A stretch of 64,000 nucleotides of DNA from Pipra filicauda (lineage: Eukaryota; Chordata; Aves; Passeriformes; Pipridae). Shown in pieces: positions 26,570 through 37,950 of this stretch. The stretch covers positions 124,001-188,000 of the forward strand of contig NW_024104408.1 of assembly GCF_003945595.2 (NCBI RefSeq), written 5' to 3'. The stretch's first letter is position 1. Each line of letters opens with the position of its first letter. The translations under genes and the position numbers were made by a program. The notes under the pieces are model-generated. The model was not told the origin of the DNA, searched no databases, and saw nothing but the letters and a program-made list of their open reading frames with translations.

Positions 26570-27660
26570 ACATAGTAGCACATACTTAATAACCAATTAA
26601 AGCCAAGATTTATTGGGAGCTAAATTACATTTGTATTATAAATAGAACTAGAATATACTGTTACAGAATAAAAGCAAAACATTTTAGCATTTAATATTGT
26701 AAAAGACAAAGCAATCTAATGGACCCTAAATGTTAATGGGTGTAAAGATTTACACTTTAATTGCATTTTCAAGTCATCTTATTTTACAGTGCTCTCTTTT
26801 CTATGTACATAGAAATCAACAATGTGCTGCAACATTATACTTAGTAGCGGCAAGACTGACTTAAGGAAACCTGTTGTTATAGGCAAGATCAGTTTATTAT
26901 GTATAAATCCTTGCAAACATTTTAATTGAAATGAGCAGTGGACTTTCACTGACCTTGGCTGCATGTATGTGAGACCTTCATAGCAAATTAAGCTGGTGAA
27001 AACTGTGTGTGAGAAGCCAAGAAGGGAGGGAGTGGTAAGAAGGCAATTTCTATATGTAAAGCCAAAAAATAAACTATATTAGATTTAGGGATTTGCTTTA
27101 TGGCAGGTAAAAAAACCGCAAAACAACCCTAGCAAATGATGAAACATGAAATTATATCTGATTAAATTATTAAATAATAATATTGTATTTATTAAAGTAT
27201 TATTAGCTATGATCAATTTGGGGATGACATCTGAGGTTGGCATTTTAGGACTTGCTTTCATAGCATATAGAAATGTCACAAACTTCCCAGAAACTGATTT
27301 TTGTGCTCATAAAATTTCTCTTCCAGTTTGTGTTACCGCTTCAAGATTCACAAGCTGAGTTACAGTTACAGATGAATCTAACTCATATTACATTTGAAAA
27401 AATAAATGTGCACTAAAAGTAATTAAAGCATGTTGGTTCATGAATAATACACCATTTTACTACTATTTGCCGAGTATAATGAGACAAGCTACTAAATTGA
27501 CAATGAATGCTCTATTATGTGATTGCCAACTGTTTTATAAGATATTGAACAGATTCATTTATTCTATCATCATGTGCATTATCAAGCTATTGCTTTTTAA
27601 TAAATTAATTTCTCCTGCGTCTCTCCAGAGCCTTACTTTGAAATCTGGCTGAAGGCATAA
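26570..27660. other. AT-rich block, possible conserved non-coding DNA
   Basis: About 1.1 kb of AT-rich DNA with many homeodomain cores (TTAAT, TAATT, CAATTA), a GTTACAGTTACA direct repeat and no transposon. It directly precedes the CpG-rich segment. Such composition is typical of conserved non-coding elements beside developmental genes, but also of neutral AT-rich DNA. Conservation was not measured. Confidence 0.25.
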
Positions 27661-28340
27661 ATGAAATTAATTCTGTGGTCTGGGTTTAAGTGCCAGCGCC
27701 GGGTGACTCGCAAACACCGCGGCGCAGTTGGCAGCCGAAGCACGGGGGGATTTCTCTGGGTGGCCGCGGCAGCGCCGGCCCCGGCGGAGAGGCTTAATTG
27801 CGACGGCAAGGAATTCCTCCTAATAGCCAGCTGACAGAAACAGTCGCCCCTGCAGGGTAGGGCTCTCTGACAGCTCTTGTTTATCAGGGGCTCTCCTTGC
27901 CAGTCATCCCCTTTCCCCTGCCCTTCACCCCCACCCACTAACCCGCCGTAAATTGACCCTTTAATTGTTCGGCAGCCTAAACCTGGTGACACCAGCCATT
28001 GACTGCGAAGCAGCGCTTAATCCCTGGTTGGGTGATAGTGTCATTAGGAAAGTAATGTGACTGCGGGGAAGAATCTCCCATCTCGGCTTCGGGCTGGGTT
28101 GGGAGGATTATCTGTGAGCCCAGGGCTGGGGCTGAAGCAGCGCGTACCGTCCATGCAGCCCCGATGCTGCCGAGCTATTTCGCTCGATGGTAAACAACTT
28201 CTAATTGCGGCTGTTGACAGGACTCACTGTGTATAACTAACCTTGCTGCAATGTTATTATTTCTGAAGGGAGCCTTTCTCCATATTTTTAACAATAAGTC
28301 TGACAGGTGTCATATTAAAAACAGGGCTTAATTCTAATGC
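27660..28340. promoter_or_regulatory. CpG-dense candidate enhancer or unannotated promoter
   Basis: Within 27695-27808 I count about 16 CpG dinucleotides in 114 bp, in sharp contrast to the AT-rich sequence before it. The segment also holds three TAATTG homeodomain sites (27795-27800, 27962-27967, 28202-28207). Four TGACAG MEIS/TGIF cores lie at 27832, 27868, 28215 and 28301. The last is part of TGACAGGTGTCA (28301-28312), a dimer-type MEIS/TGIF site. No open frame or obvious TATA box points to a coding transcript. It lies about 6 kb beyond the WWOX 3' end. A promoter of a long non-coding RNA or a MAF enhancer are both possible. The regulatory role is inferred. Confidence 0.4.
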
Positions 28341-31300
28341 AACTATTCCCACCCGCCTTTCCCTTCTCATTTTTGTGCCTCTGTAATGCATGAATTTCTC
28401 CTGCTCATAAAGATTAAAGGAACAGCTTTGCTGGAAGGAAAATACTGGTTTGTTTGTAGTCCGGGTACATCTGAGATGGTCTCAGCACCAGCTCCCTTTC
28501 TCCTCTCTTCTCCAGCCACGCTGGCTCAATGCTGGGAGGAAAGAGAGGAAGAGAAATAAAGCTTTCCCTGGGATGAGAGGTAATTCAGTATCCATTGAAG
28601 CGAAATTTCAGGCTTCCTTTGAACTGTGACCCGCAGCCACCGGCCGGGCGCTCCGTGGCTGCTCGGCCTGTGATGCATGGCTGACTGCTGTCCACCAGAG
28701 ACCCAGCCCAGGCCAGCAGTTCACTTACAAGTTTACACTGGATTTAAGTCAAAATGCTAAAACGCTGGTGTTCAATCACTGCTAACTGTGTGCTCGGCAG
28801 ACAGCTCCCAGCAGACTCTGTGCTTGTAAAATCCAATACGCCACATAAAGTAAGGGTTTATGGAGGTGCGAGGGGTTTAGAAGACTTTTTTTTTTTTCCC
28901 CCTTCCCTCTTGCTTGTTTTTTTGTGATGCTGCTTTTCAGGTGCCCGGGATGGCTTCAGCCTTGTCCCATCCCACACAGGCAGCAGGCCAAGGCACAGAG
29001 GGCTGCACATGGAGAGGCACTATCCATTTCCATAACCTTCCCCTGTCTCTCCCGCCCTTCCTCTCAGACTGCCTGCAGAAGGCAAAGTCCATTTTAAGGC
29101 CATTAGTTCCATGTTGATGTGATGATCAGTCAGGAGCAGCGTGGCTCCCATGCACTCACTTTTCTCTGTCCTCCCTTTGCAAAAAGCTTACACGTTTCAC
29201 GCCCGCGAGCATCACACACGCTCCTCAGTCCCCGCTAAGAACATGACAGAGCTGCTCAAACTGCTGCTGCAAAGGGCTAACACCAGCTCAAGGAAAAGTG
29301 TGCCTGCTTTGCCAGGAGGGATCACAGAAATCCAATGTACAAACCCCCTAATTTAGCCTGTGCTCACATATCTGAGGGCACTGCACCAGACCTGTGTAAG
29401 GTTTCTGTATGAACAATGTGCACAGTGCAGATCAGTCCCAAGAGCATTAACTAATGTTCAATTTTTACAACAGTTCTTTTAAAAGAGTGAAGATAACCAG
29501 TTAAAATAGTTTCACCAGACGTTTGGTGATCTGTTCCGTACTCCCTTAAGGTAGATGATTTTCTGTGACTCAAAAAAAAAATATATATTATTTCTTCCTC
29601 CCTTTTTTTTTTCTTCCCCCTGCATAAGCAACTGCCCAGCAAATTGATAAGAGCCCTTTTTAATTAGATAGTGAAGTTGTATGGGTAATGTTCCATATAA
29701 AAGCTCTGTAAAACACAGCAGAATTAATAAAATGACTGCTTCTCATTTAATTCAGGTCCTCCAAAGGGATCCATATGTCTTGCTTTGGTCTGTTTGTAGT
29801 ACTTCTCTCCACCACCCAGCCACGAATTGATTAAAATCACATTCCTCACTTAAAACTGGAGCCCAGTTGGTAAGAGATACTGGATAGTAATTAAGGTCTG
29901 TGCACAGACACATGAACCCCCATAAAAAAAAAAGTACCAAAAGGAATCATTGTGCATCGCTTGGATTATATGCAAACACAGCTCATGTTGACAGCTACCT
30001 CTGGATGACTCCATCAGTACACACTTTATCTCCAGCTGTCCAAGTAATTTTCCCAGGATTTCGCCCCTCTTTTTCACTCCTCTCCACACAGATGGATTAG
30101 AGCAACAAACGGTTTACATGCTGCACATCATTAGCTATCCTCCCTCACTACCCAGCAGATAACAACTGGGCTCTATCATCAGGACATTCATAACACCTTG
30201 ACACTTTTACAACTATGCTGTTCTCTGCCAGAGCAATCTTCTCTTTTAAAGCATGAAGCTAATTCACGAAACACCCCTTGGAAAGTACTCTGCAAACGCA
30301 ACAGGGGTGGGGGAGAGAAGAAAAAGCACAGCCCAGAAAAGGCATCTAGTAAATAACATAGTTAGCAGTGTAGGGGAAAAAAAAAAAATCAAGAGAAAAG
30401 CAGCACATTCTTTCTCTCCAAGATACCTCTCTATTTTCCCATTTCCTCTGTCCCATGGTGAAGGACACCAGCAAACAGGCATCTGTCTGCTGTATTTCAT
30501 TGCTCCCATCACTGTGTCATTCAGGCACCTCCAGAACCTGCTGTCAGCAGGCTGGAGCAGGTAGACAGGGTGGCTGTGCAGGTCCCTGTCTGGATTCTGT
30601 GCTCCTGGTGATGTTTTGGCTGCTTCCCAGGCATGGGTTTCACCACAGAACCTCTTTGCAAAGGGACCAGTTGAAGGCTTTGGTCAGTCATGTCTTTACT
30701 TCTGGCTACTCTAGTTTTCCTAAACTGCCTCCAGTCTTAAGGAATCTTGACTCTAAAAGATTTGTTAATAAAACAACATTTTCCCTTCGTGTGTTGGGAC
30801 GCTGCTGCAGATCCCACTCATGCTCAGACATGGGCTTACATTTAGAATAAAACACAAACCTACAGCAGCCACTGGAGATGGAAAGCAATACATTTTAGCT
30901 GCATTTTCCAAGCTTCTCAGCATGCTCCCTGCCGCCCCAACCATACATTTTAATGTATAGTACATGCTTGTTTAAAAAAGAAATACATAAGGAGAAAGAG
31001 TAATTACCGTAGCTTAAATTCAGCCCGATAAGAAGGGCTTGCACAGTCTGAGCAGCTGTTCCACTGCCATTCAGATTATGAAAATATAATCCTAGAGAAC
31101 CTTGTCAAGATAAATACAGAGCATGAAATGTATAGGCAATTTTTCCCCAGCCACATATAATGATCAATTCCAAAGCCACAAGTGATACCAAAGGACAAAA
31201 TAAGATCTGTCTAGACTTTCTCACTTACAAGATATTGATCATTCCAATGGTAAACTGGTTAGTATAAGTGTGTTTGGCTTGAAAGGTCATGAGCTTAACA

Positions 31301-32475
31301 CCTGACAAGGAGTTATTCAACCTTGATATAAGTCAAATTATTGCAATGCTGCTGGAAAGACTTTCTCTAATAAAAATCTCTACCTGGGCTGAGAATATCT
31401 GAATTTTGTCTTCCAGGTGTCAAAGGAGAAAGCAGGGAGGGGAAAAAAAAAACAAAAAACAACAAACCAAGACTTGGCATGAGTTTCTGCTGGTTCCCCT
31501 CTATGTAATTTTGCAAGTACAGGTCCTAGCAGTCAGTTACTGTCTGGGCAACATCTGCTTTGTGGACAGCACTAGAAGCTGTCACTGACTGAAATGGCAC
31601 ATCCATTCCCCTAAGAGCTTCTGGTGGCTCTTCTATCTCAGCAAGGGAGTTTGCTCACTCGCCTACCCGGACTTGCAGATACAGGGCACCAGTTCAGGGT
31701 CCAAAAATCACCATTAAAGTGGGAAATGTTGACTTTGGAAGGAAAGCAGGGGGAAGGGGTCGAGCAACGCCCTGCAGCGTGTGGGTGGGAAATGCTCCAC
31801 GGCATCGCCTGCCAACACCTCCCAACACCTCCCCTTCAGAAAGTCCTGTGGGGCCTGAGCTGTTCATCAGAGACACAGCCCTTACCCAGCCTCCTCCTTT
31901 TTTTATGGGGATAACTAGCAAGTGCTTATTAGGACTATTAGGAGCTTGATGTGAATTTGCTGGATCTTTTCCAAGAACTATAAATACCCGATCTATTTTG
32001 CTTTATTCAGTTCTTTTTGTTTTGCTGATATGATACTAGTTAAGGTTAATGGGGTTTGCTTTAATATTAGACACAGGATCGCTTAACTACCTTTAATGAA
32101 CACTGGAGTCAATGCATTGTGGAGTAATTCACACAGACATTGCCTCAGGTAAATCAACCAGAAAAATGTAAGCCAGTCGAATAAATAAATCTGACTGGCT
32201 GTAAATGTGCCAAATTTTACACCAAAATATATTTGAAAGCCAATGGCTTAGCCACATCTAGGATATTAAAATGGAGGGCTTGGAGTCTGTTTCTTTTCAA
32301 TTGCTTTTCCTTTTAATGTCCCCTGCACATCCCTCCTGTGCTGAAATCAAGCTGAGAGTGCAAGAAAAATTATTTTCACAAGTGTTTCTAATAGAAATAA
32401 ATGCTGTACAGTTTTGTGCTTTTTCTTTAATTTGGAAAAAGCCTTTTTTTAATACTGGTTATCTCAACACAGAAG
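28341..32475. other. Intergenic unique sequence, no gene seen
   Basis: No exon or clear repeat. A second small CpG cluster lies at 28629-28665. Short A- or T-rich runs lie at 28886-28897, 29571-29612, 30375-30387 and 31441-31465. The stretch 32040-32270 has element-like composition and contains the hairpin at 32171-32200. Confidence 0.5.
32171..32200. repeat. Inverted repeat with AT-rich loop
   Basis: Perfect 8-bp arms AGCCAGTC (32171-32178) and GACTGGCT (32193-32200) enclose a 14-nt AT-rich loop containing ATAAATAAAT. No RNA family recognised. It may be a chance hairpin. Confidence 0.7.
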
Positions 32476-32605
32476 CATGAGAGACAAAGAGGAGAACAGA
32501 GAGAGGAAGAAGGAAAATGGAGAAAAAAACAGAGAGAAAACAGAGAAAGAGAGAATGAGAGCAAAATAAAAAAGTAAGGAAGAAAAAAACCAGAGAGCAA
32601 GTAAT
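32476..32605. repeat. Purine-rich low-complexity tract
   Basis: About 130 bp of nearly pure A and G on the plus strand, with irregular GAGA, GAAA and AGAGAG runs and only a few scattered C and T. Such strand-asymmetric tracts can adopt triplex structures. It lies roughly 1.7 kb beyond the first candidate WWOX polyadenylation signal. Confidence 0.85.
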
Positions 32606-34261
32606 TTTATCTACATTGGAGAAAATTATGACATTGAAATTCTAGACAGGGCAATACACTGGTGGCAATAAATATTTATTAACCATAGGGAGCAGAAGAA
32701 CCCAAGCAACTAATTGAAGTTAGGGGTTAACTTACTTCATACTTGTGCAAAACTATGCTAACATTAAAAGTGCTCTTACCTTGTAACACTGAAATAGGGA
32801 GCCATGCACAGAGGAAAAACACTGTCCACCTTCCAGATACTCTTTGAAGGAAGGCAGGCAATCTCTCTGAGTACTGAATTCTCATAAAAGCATGCAATAT
32901 TTCAGCAATAAGGAATGACAGGGCGTTCATTATTGGTTATTAATGTTTGCCTAAATGGAGCATAAGGCCCAGGCCTTCGGGGGAGTGCAGAGCTCCCAGC
33001 ATCACTTAATTACTGCCTCTTCTTAACCCAGCAATGCCAAGCTCCAATGCAAAGCTCTGCTGTCGTACACTCCCTGTATTTTAGGAGAGTAATTCTGTTT
33101 GGCTGTGAAAAGGAAAAATAATGTGCTTGTGAAGGCTGTTGCACAGGTGACAGAAGTTAATCACTTTTCCCCACAGATAAACTCCAGACAATACAAGGAA
33201 TTTGACTGTAGCCATTGCTTCAACTTGCAAACCCTTCGACCCATTCCACGAATTTTCAGACATTACACTACACCAGCATCTGGTCTGTGTAGCACAGACT
33301 GGAGAAAACTTCTGGGAGACAAGAAAGACCTTTTATTATTCCTCAAAAGGCTGAAAAGATTCTCGAATAGCCCCTTTTATTTTTTTATTCCAAAAATGTT
33401 TCAGTGCAGGAGAACGCTCATAAAGATGTGCTGGCCTTGGGGAAGGGGCTGCAGCTAGTACAGGAAGACACGTGGGCAGGATTGCTTATCTGCTGAAGGC
33501 TGTTGCTACAGGGATGGCACAGCAGGGCTAAAAAAGGGCCATATATTGTTTATTGCTGCTTTAGGAAAGCCTGTGGCATCAGGTAAGGAAGCAGACAAGT
33601 AGGGAGCAGCTGAGGCTGCATTTCAGTAGAAGGGTTAACTCCTGTTCAACAACTAATCCAACGCACTGTGATTGCAAACAAGCAAAGTCATGGAAAGCAG
33701 ATTGTTAACAATAAAGCATAAATAATAAGGGGATCAAATAAACTTCTATTAACAATGTGTCCTTCTATTTATTTGTTTATATTCTGTCTACAGAAGATGT
33801 GATGCTGGACTGAGGATGGCTTAGAACAACCTTCTGGCATGAAGACAGCTACAAAGCACAAAATACAAAAAATGAACTCAGAAAGAAACGAGAAAAAAAC
33901 AGCGTTTTCTTGGCACCAACAAGAAGCTCTTTATTTTTCCTCAAGTTTTCTTTTCTAAAAAAAAAAAAAAAGTGGAACTAAGACATTTGCAGAAATGAGA
34001 CAACAAACTTTCTCTTCAGGTGACAATATTCAAGCAAGCATGTTGTTTTATTGAATTTAAATGGAAAGAAAAAAAGAGACAGATTTGGAGTGGGATACAG
34101 TATCAGGAGAACTGAGAAACTGTGAACTTTTAAAGAAAAAAAAGCCTCCTTAAAACTGTGAACTGAGAAATGGATGGAAATACCATTTAAACCCCTGATT
34201 ACACTCTGTGTGTTCTTAACGAGACATCATCATCTTTGCTAACTTGACAGTATTTAGGGAA
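32606..34261. other. Flank beyond, or distal 3'UTR of, WWOX
   Basis: No separate gene recognised. On the minus strand, further AATAAA hexamers occur at 34047-34052 and 33930-33935, so a longer 3'UTR could extend into this stretch. An A run lies at 33957-33971. Confidence 0.4.
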
Positions 34262-34924
34262 TGGTTTACAACGTATCTTTTATTGTAATCTTTTAAGAAA
34301 AAAACAGAAATATTTAATTAGCTGTGACTTTACCATTTCTGTTCAGATGTCTTCTTGCACCTTCTTTTTTCTAGACAGTGCAGATGTATTTGCAGCCAGC
34401 AGTCAAGGACAGAAAAGATTTCTTTCCCTAATAATCTTTTGATTTGCCACACCCAATAAAATCCTTGTAGGGAAAAAGAATCAACACAACTACCACCTCC
34501 CAATCAATACCTAAAGCCTAACAGACAGTAATTATCAAAATAAGGAGGAAATCCCATATTGGGCTACATACCTACCCATTAATCAAAACAAGAGAAATTA
34601 TCTGCAGCATTGCTTTTCTAAAATAAGACAAAAGATGCCTCCTTGGGTTACACTTTGAACAGGCTATAATCAAAAGAGGGAGAACCGAGACTAACTAAGC
34701 CCCAGGAAGCCGCATTGTCCCTTTAACCCGCAGTATTCCCCATTTCCCATTAGTACTTAACATTTTTCACTATGTTGTGACTGCTATTATTTCATTTAAC
34801 ACTGGTTAATCTGTATCTGAGGTACATGGAAACCCTCTAGATGATAAGATTGGACAGGTTCCAGCGTTGGCAGTTTCCGAGCGTGCACACACTCGTGTGT
34901 TTTGATCCTTCCAGGAGCTCCCTG
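34262..34924 (-). other. WWOX: WWOX 3' untranslated region (end uncertain)
   Basis: Minus-strand sequence directly after the TAG stop. The boundary assumes use of the first AATAAA (34279-34284) with cleavage about 15-20 nt downstream, giving about 660 nt. Human WWOX has a 3'UTR of broadly similar size as I recall it. A small inverted repeat, ACACAC (34887-34892) and GTGTGT (34895-34900), lies close to the stop. The later hexamers at 34047-34052 and 33930-33935 would lengthen the UTR. Confidence 0.5.
34279..34284 (-). promoter_or_regulatory. WWOX: Candidate WWOX polyadenylation signal AATAAA
   Basis: Plus-strand TTTATT is AATAAA on the minus strand, the first canonical hexamer after the stop codon, about 640 nt away. 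An ATTAAA variant lies slightly upstream at 34313-34318. A GATGATGATGTCTCG stretch roughly 40-55 nt downstream on the sense strand could serve as a weak GU-containing element. Confidence 0.45.
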
Positions 34925-35113
34925 CTATTTGGCCTGCCTGCCAATTCGTTCTTGGATCAGCCTCTCGCTCAGCTCCCAGAGGGCTGTGGCCGTGGCGTCG
35001 CCCTGCGCCTCCTGCGAGGGCAGGCAGCGGCAGCAGTTGTTGAAGTACATCCCGCCCAGGCCCTCCAGCTCCGCCGCTGTGGCGCAGTAGACGGTGGTGG
35101 CAGCTCCTTGTTG
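34925..35113 (-). CDS. WWOX: WWOX terminal coding exon (C-terminal 62 residues)
   Basis: WWOX is a tumour-suppressor-type protein with two N-terminal WW domains and a short-chain dehydrogenase/reductase domain. Only the end of that C-terminal part is encoded here. The minus-strand frame begins [10 protein letters not shown] directly after an AG acceptor, continues [16 protein letters not shown] and [14 protein letters not shown], and ends at TAG (34925-34927). These blocks match the vertebrate WWOX C terminus as I know it. The 62-residue length equals the human last exon, which starts at codon 353 of 414 in phase 0. Differences from human are conservative or lie in the variable segment after the NNCCRC motif and at the final residues. 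No frameshift or premature stop is present. The exon is partial relative to the gene: all other exons lie beyond 64000. The plus-strand open frames over it are shadows. Confidence 0.96.
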   Translation of the reverse strand, partial: QQGAATTVYCATAAELEGLGGMYFNNCCRCLPSQEAQGDATATALWELSERLIQERIGRQAK

Positions 35114-35175
35114 CTGGGATTTTTAAAAAAAAAAAAAAAAGAAAGAAAGAAAGAAAAAGAGAGAGAGAAAAAAAA
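35114..35175 (-). promoter_or_regulatory. WWOX: 3' splice site of WWOX last intron with 51-nt pyrimidine tract
   Basis: On the minus strand the intron ends AAAAATCCCAG, with AG at 35115-35114 and the exon starting CAACAAGGA. Immediately upstream on the sense strand lies an uninterrupted 51-nt pyrimidine run (complement of 35125-35175), made of T runs, TTTC units and CT units. It is at once a microsatellite and the polypyrimidine tract. Five A residues and one T separate it from the CCCAG end. Confidence 0.9.
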
Positions 35176-35925
35176 TATATAAATACATGTAGAGATATTT
35201 TATCGTTGTAATTTCGACTGCAGCGCTTTGAAGCTGTGTCTTACGAAAGCATCGTGGCTGACAAGGTAACCTGCCCGGTGACAAGGCTGGAGCCCTGCTG
35301 AAGGCACTGCCTGCCTCCTGGACACTTATTTACCAACCACCTCAATGAGGCTTTTATTTTTTGTCTTTTCCTTCCCTCTCTTCTTCCCTCAGGAAAAAAG
35401 ACAATCTTGAACCACAGCCCTAGGATCAGGTTTTTTGCCCCTTTTCAGTAAAAACCTGGATCGGCAGCAGGGGATGCCCAGGCTGTGTTTGGCACCACAA
35501 CTGCTGAGCTGGGTTTAAAAGCAGCACCTCAGAGCTTCCCTTTACAACACAGAAAGCACTTGCTGTGTGTCTGGGCACCCCCCCTGCCCAGCCCCGACCC
35601 GCAGCGCCGGCTGATGGATGGATTTCGTTTGTTTGGGTTTTTTAAACCTCTTGTACAAAATTAACCTGGGCACTCCAATTAAGGCCTATCATGTAAAGTG
35701 CAATCGGGAGTGGTGCCAAACCTGCCATGGATCTTTGATCAACAGTTTCACCGTGGCAATTGTCACTGCTGCCATGGAAGGGTGTTTGTCTGCTGCAGGC
35801 AGAGATGGGCTGATTTTGCAAAGATGTGAGGCTTTCCACTGGAGTTTTGTTCTCTAACAACCATTCCTTGTAATTCTTTAAGAAATAGAGTGGGTAGATT
35901 AGAGGCTTTTGTGGATCAGAAGGTA

Positions 35926-36011
35926 TTTTTTTTTTATTTTTCTTGCTTTTTAAAAATTTTTCTTCTTTTTTTTTTTCCCTTGCCCTTTCCCTTTTTTTTT
36001 TTTTTTTTTTT
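35926..36011. repeat. T-rich low-complexity tract
   Basis: About 86 bp composed mostly of T runs with CTT and CCC interruptions and one TAAAAATT break. On the WWOX sense strand it is an A-rich tract about 0.8 kb upstream of the last exon. It creates a lysine-rich artefactual open frame on the minus strand. Confidence 0.9.
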
Positions 36012-37811
36012 AAATACCAAGTGAACAGGAAGAATGGATTTCTCTGAATTTCTCTAACAGAAACATGGAGATGGAGGCCACAGGGTTGGGGCAAGAACCC
36101 TGGCACAGGCAATGGGCTACTCCCTGGCACAGATTAAAAACAACAGAGCCAGAACAGCTGGAGAGAGGGCAAGAAGCTAGTTTGCTTTGTAAACTATAAT
36201 TAAAAATAATAGGTGAGAGCTCATAGCAAAACACAACACTAATTTAAAACCGATAGAGTTTATCTGGCATCTTATGATTATTTATGTACATCTTAGTCCT
36301 TTCTGTGGTAACTAATTATGAGCTGATAGGAATCAGAATAAAGAGGCTGCCAAGTGCAATTGAAAAAGTAAATGAAGAGAAATTAGTTGTTGCCGCATTA
36401 AGATAATTTAATGGGAAAAGAGAATAGGCTTTAATCTCTTGAGATTTTTCCTTCAGTCATTTTTTTTGGCCTTTCATTGTCACAACCAAGGAAACTCAGG
36501 GTGCTGTTAGGGGGCCAACCTGCAGAAGACCTCTAGTTTGCATTCTCATCCTTCAAGGACAGGAGGCAGTTTTAAAAGCCCTGATTCTCCTTATTTGAGG
36601 CATCTCAATTTTTTAGCGGCAAAGAAATGCATATTTGTTTGCAAGACATGCATTTTCCTCAGCAGATGGGATTAAACTGATAATGATGACTCCACAGCTT
36701 AGAAATGATCTCCCACCACAAGGTAAACCAAAACTGTCTGTATTAAGTATTTTGAAAGGCATATATTTATCAACAGACCAAAATATTTTTAAAGTTAGTA
36801 TAATACATAGTAATCCTCTTATTAAACCAATATCTTTTTTTAAAAAAGAGAAAATATCTTAAAGGTGGTAGCAGAAATGGAAGAGAGTTCTACTAAAAAT
36901 AATATTAATAGAGAACAATAAAATTTCTATGCTCATTTCAACTATCCTATAAAGCTCTACAGTATAGGTATGATCACTGTATTCAGCTGTTTAGAATGAT
37001 TCAAAGCCCCTAAAGAGTATTATTAGGTTTTTGCAAGCAATTCAACTGGACTTTTATTAGAAAGGTAAAATTAAACTAAATTGCTCAATGCAGAGCGAGA
37101 GCCCTTACGCTGTTGCTGAAAAGCATCCGTCCAGCCAAGCTAAACTCAGGCTATCTCTAACAGAACTCAGCTAATTCATAAAATGGAAGTTTATCAGAGC
37201 AGTTTAAAATCCAACCCAAACAATAATTTATCTTTTCAAATGAGTCAAATTTGATGACGTTTAAACAAAATTCTCAGCAGACAGAAAAACGTCCCAGAGT
37301 ATAACAGCGGTGCTTTATACCTCGAATATTGACACAAGCTAGACTCCAAAAGAAGGGAATAGTTTTCCCCATGTGAGCATAGGATATTTACTTTAAGTGA
37401 TAAAAGATTATGTGGCTGGAAGCCCAAAGCACTTTATCTTGCGATGCCTCCAGTGTTTTGCTGAGAACTGGATGTAAGCAACGTGCCATTTGCTTTTTGG
37501 CCGTGTGTATCTTTACTTCTTTCTAAATGTTTCAATCGTGTTGGCTGCTTCGGAAGGAGAAAATTCAATGGTTCTATCATTGAAAGAAAAGTACCTTTCT
37601 TATTACTTAAGAGAAATGCAGTCGTATTTATCCCTTTGTTGGCAGAGGGTAAAGCTTTAGTATCTCACAATAACGGACAGATATGAACTCATCGAGCCTA
37701 GGAGAATTTTTCAGACAGCAAAACTACATAACAGGAGGTGAATCCCAGATTCTCAAAGCCAGTTAAGCACCTCCTTTCCTTTGGTGAATGTGAGCTGGTT
37801 GCATTCAGACA

Positions 37812-37860
37812 CTTGAGGATTTGCCTAAGTGACTTGTCCAAGGACAGAGGGGAACAAGTG
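37812..37860 (-). repeat. Possible MIR-like fragment
   Basis: GAGGATTTGCCTAAGTGACTTGTCCAAGG resembles the reverse complement of the MIR core ('...ttaagtgacttgcccaaggtcacacagc...'). The match is short and is cut off by the adjoining CR1 fragment. Confidence 0.4.
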
Positions 37861-37950
37861 TCACAGAGTCACAGGAATCAAATCCCACTTTGGGTTGGGA
37901 GGGGTATCAAGAGGTCTCTAGCCCAACCTCCTGCCCAAAGTGAGATGCCC
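37861..37950 (-). repeat. CR1 LINE 3' fragment
   Basis: TCACAGAGTCACAGGAATCA, TTGGGTTGGGAGGGGTATC, AGAGGTCTCTAGCCCAACC and TCCTGCCCAAAG follow the antisense 3' end of a CR1 subfamily (consensus '...ggttggaaggggcctctggaggtctctagtccaacctcctgctcaaag'). The copy is truncated and lies on the WWOX sense strand. Confidence 0.8.

Noticed and set aside
30540..30605. Possible CR1 scrap (GCAGGTCCCTGTCTGGATTCT)
   Set aside because: Too short and lacking the ATTCTATG-type tail.
31245..31315. tRNA-like stretch (ACTGGTTAGTATAAG followed by GAAAGGTCATGAGCTTAAC)
   Set aside because: It recalls A and B boxes, but no paired acceptor stem or anticodon arm can be drawn. At most it is a decayed tRNA-derived SINE.
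34841..35182. 113-codon plus-strand open frame over the WWOX exon
   Set aside because: It is the antisense shadow of the WWOX coding exon and ends in low-complexity lysine-rich sequence from the pyrimidine tract.
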